The notes under the pieces are model-generated. The model saw only the letters and a list, made by a program, of their open reading frames with translations. It searched no databases and was not told the origin of the DNA. The position numbers were made by a program, and so were the translations under genes. From assembly GCF_000617845.2 (NCBI RefSeq), contig NZ_DF820426.1, forward strand, positions 496,001-560,000: 64,000 nt of DNA, in the 5' to 3' direction. This document shows, piece by piece, positions 62,686 through 64,000 of this stretch; positions within the stretch are counted from its first letter, which is position 1, and every line of letters begins with the position of its first letter. The DNA comes from Bradyrhizobium sp. DOA9 (GTDB taxonomy: Bacteria; Pseudomonadota; Alphaproteobacteria; Rhizobiales; Xanthobacteraceae).

Positions 62686-63668
62686 TCGAGGTGCTGTCGG
62701 CCGGCGCGCTCGCCACGGTCCAGGATCTCGGCCGCACCGGCGCGCTCAATCTCGGCGTCGGGACATCGGGTGCGATGGATCCATTGGCGCTCGCCGCCGG
62801 AAACATCCTGCTGCGCAACGAGGAGAATGCGGCAGCGCTCGAGATACCGCTGCTTCCGTTCCGCGTCCGCTTCACCCGTCCGACGGTGTTCGCCGTGACC
62901 GGCGCGGATTGCGCGCCGCGGCTCGACGAGGCGCCAGTGCTGCCATGGTGGGCGCACCGCGCAGATGCCGGCCAGGTGCTCTCGCTCGCCGTTCCCTCAG
63001 CTGCGACCTGGCGCGCCTGCCGCGCCTATCTGTGCATCGCGGGCGGGATCGATGTTCCCTCGGTGCTCGGCTCGCGCAGCACCCAGCTGCGCGGCGCCTT
63101 CGGCGGGTTGGAAGGCCGTCCGCTGCGCGAGGGCGATCTATTGCCGGTTACCGAGACATGCGGTCGCGCCAAGACAGGCTTCGGCATCACGCCGCCCGGC
63201 CTTGCTCTGCCATTGCAGGTGGACGGGCTGACCGCCGTGCGGGTGCTGCCGGCGGCCGAGTACGACAGCTTCACGCCGTCCTCCCACGAGGCGCTATGGT
63301 CCGAGCCCTGGAAGATTACGTCGCAGAGCGACCGCTACGGCTATCGTCTCGCGGGCCCCGAGCTCAGGCCGCAGCGGCCCATGGAGCTGCGCTCGCACGG
63401 CATTGTTCCAGGCGTGATCCAGGTCCCCCATGGCGGCCAGCCGATCATCCAAATGCGCGATGCGCAGCCGTCGGGCGGCTATCCCAAGATCGGCACCGTC
63501 ATCGAGGCCGACCTCTGGCGCCTCGGCCAGGCTCCCATCGGCAGCCGGATTCGTTTCGTGCTGTGCAACTGGGACGAGGCGCTGGACGCGTTGGCGGCGA
63601 CCCGGCGCTGGCTGACCAACGCCCGCCGATTGGTCGAGCTCTACTGCAACCTGGGAGCGGTGCGATGA
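62682..63668 (+). CDS. pxpC: PxpC/KipA-family protein
   Basis: A 328-residue protein of the KipA/AHS2 family, partner of PxpB. It has TVQDLGRTGALNLGVGTSGA at the start, the core YLCIAGGIDVPSVLGSRSTQ and SDRYGYRLAGPELRP. It is expected to form a PxpBC complex for activation of the lactam. Overlaps pxpB and the following gene by 4 bases. Confidence 0.9.
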   Translation: MIEVLSAGALATVQDLGRTGALNLGVGTSGAMDPLALAAGNILLRNEENAAALEIPLLPFRVRFTRPTVFAVTGADCAPRLDEAPVLPWWAHRADAGQVLSLAVPSAATWRACRAYLCIAGGIDVPSVLGSRSTQLRGAFGGLEGRPLREGDLLPVTETCGRAKTGFGITPPGLALPLQVDGLTAVRVLPAAEYDSFTPSSHEALWSEPWKITSQSDRYGYRLAGPELRPQRPMELRSHGIVPGVIQVPHGGQPIIQMRDAQPSGGYPKIGTVIEADLWRLGQAPIGSRIRFVLCNWDEALDALAATRRWLTNARRLVELYCNLGAVR

Positions 63669-64000
63669 CCAGCCCACTCGACCATGTCGACCAGCTTTGC
63701 GCCTTCCTCGCGGCGACTGACATCGGCCTGCTCGAGCTGAAAGGCCCAGCCGGGACCCTACGCCTGCGGCATGACGGCGCCCGCGTCGAGGTCCAGATGA
63801 TAGAGGCAGCTACGGCGGCGGTGGCTACTGTGCCCACGCAGGTCATTCGGGCGCCGGTGCCGGGCATCTATCTCGACCGCCATCCATTGCGCTCGCAACC
63901 ATCGGCCGCCGTCGGCGCCGAAGTCGCCGCCGGCACGCCGCTCGCCTTCCTCCAGATCGGACCGCTCTTGCTTCCAGTCCCGGCACCGGAGGTCGGCCTG
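63665..64000 (+). CDS. BCCP-like protein lacking the biotin lysine (5' part)
   Basis: The first 112 codons of a protein that continues past the window. Its layout (short helix, TLRLRHDG, linker, then PVPGIYL...VAAGTPLAFLQ) matches a biotin-carrier protein, but where EAMKM should be, the sequence reads LQIGPLLLPV, so the biotinylated Lys is replaced by Pro. It overlaps pxpC by 4 bases. It may be a structural or degenerate partner of the true carrier at 60232. Confidence 0.72.
   Translation, partial: MTSPLDHVDQLCAFLAATDIGLLELKGPAGTLRLRHDGARVEVQMIEAATAAVATVPTQVIRAPVPGIYLDRHPLRSQPSAAVGAEVAAGTPLAFLQIGPLLLPVPAPEVGL

Overview
The window comes from a Bradyrhizobium-like alphaproteobacterium. It carries the end of a fixBCX operon (electron supply to nitrogenase) and one long, nearly gapless hup/hyp/hox operon for an oxygen-tolerant hydrogen-uptake [NiFe] hydrogenase, laid out as in soybean-nodule rhizobia. 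Coding is GC-rich, neighbouring genes overlap by 1-20 bases, and the left half has the IS density and gene remnants of a symbiosis island. This assignment is an inference from gene content; no rRNA or tRNA was seen.

Layout. 1-2256: 3' end of fixB, then fixC and fixX. 2257-6348: gene-poor, with small proteins, a secreted S1/P1 nuclease and an orphan intrinsic terminator. 6349-8777: chemoreceptor plus a small companion protein. 9145-11490: sugar-type ABC uptake genes, cut off inside the permease by IS DNA. 11494-14627: an IS110-family element and an ISL3-family element with terminal inverted repeats. 14816-25475, all on the minus strand: a defence island with an IetAS-like subtilase/AAA pair, a Septu-like ATPase/HNH pair whose ATPase gene is broken by an IS3-family element and a frameshift, and an unrecognised three-gene module (nitrilase-fold enzyme, winged-helix protein, small helical protein) behind a perfect palindrome. 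25973-27250: diguanylate cyclase. 27851-31290: nickel uptake (hupN plus a TonB-dependent receptor) behind a sigma-54 promoter overlapped by a NikR-type operator. 31287-35919: a second hydrogenase-type cytochrome b, a second chemoreceptor and a frameshifted DUF3422 gene. 35980-56983: hupUV, hupSLCDFGHIJK, hypABFCDE, hoxX, hoxA and hupT. 57107-64000: an RraA-family aldolase and an aminotransferase, divergent from a LysR regulator followed by a biotin-carboxylase/PxpBC-type cluster that runs off the window.

How the genes work together. HupUV senses H2 and signals through kinase HupT to HoxA, a sigma-54 activator; a consensus -24/-12 promoter lies before hupS. HupSL oxidises H2 in the periplasm and passes electrons to HupC. 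HupD, HupF-K, HypA-F and HoxX build the NiFe(CN)2CO centre and mature the subunits. HupN and probably the TonB-dependent receptor bring in nickel, and a His-rich HypB may store it. A FixK/FNR box before hupG suggests separate low-oxygen control of the accessory genes.

The most interesting material is the defence island (especially the nitrilase module at 22565-25475), the NikR box over the hupN promoter, and a possible pathway for 4-substituted pyroglutamate or glutamate at the right end.
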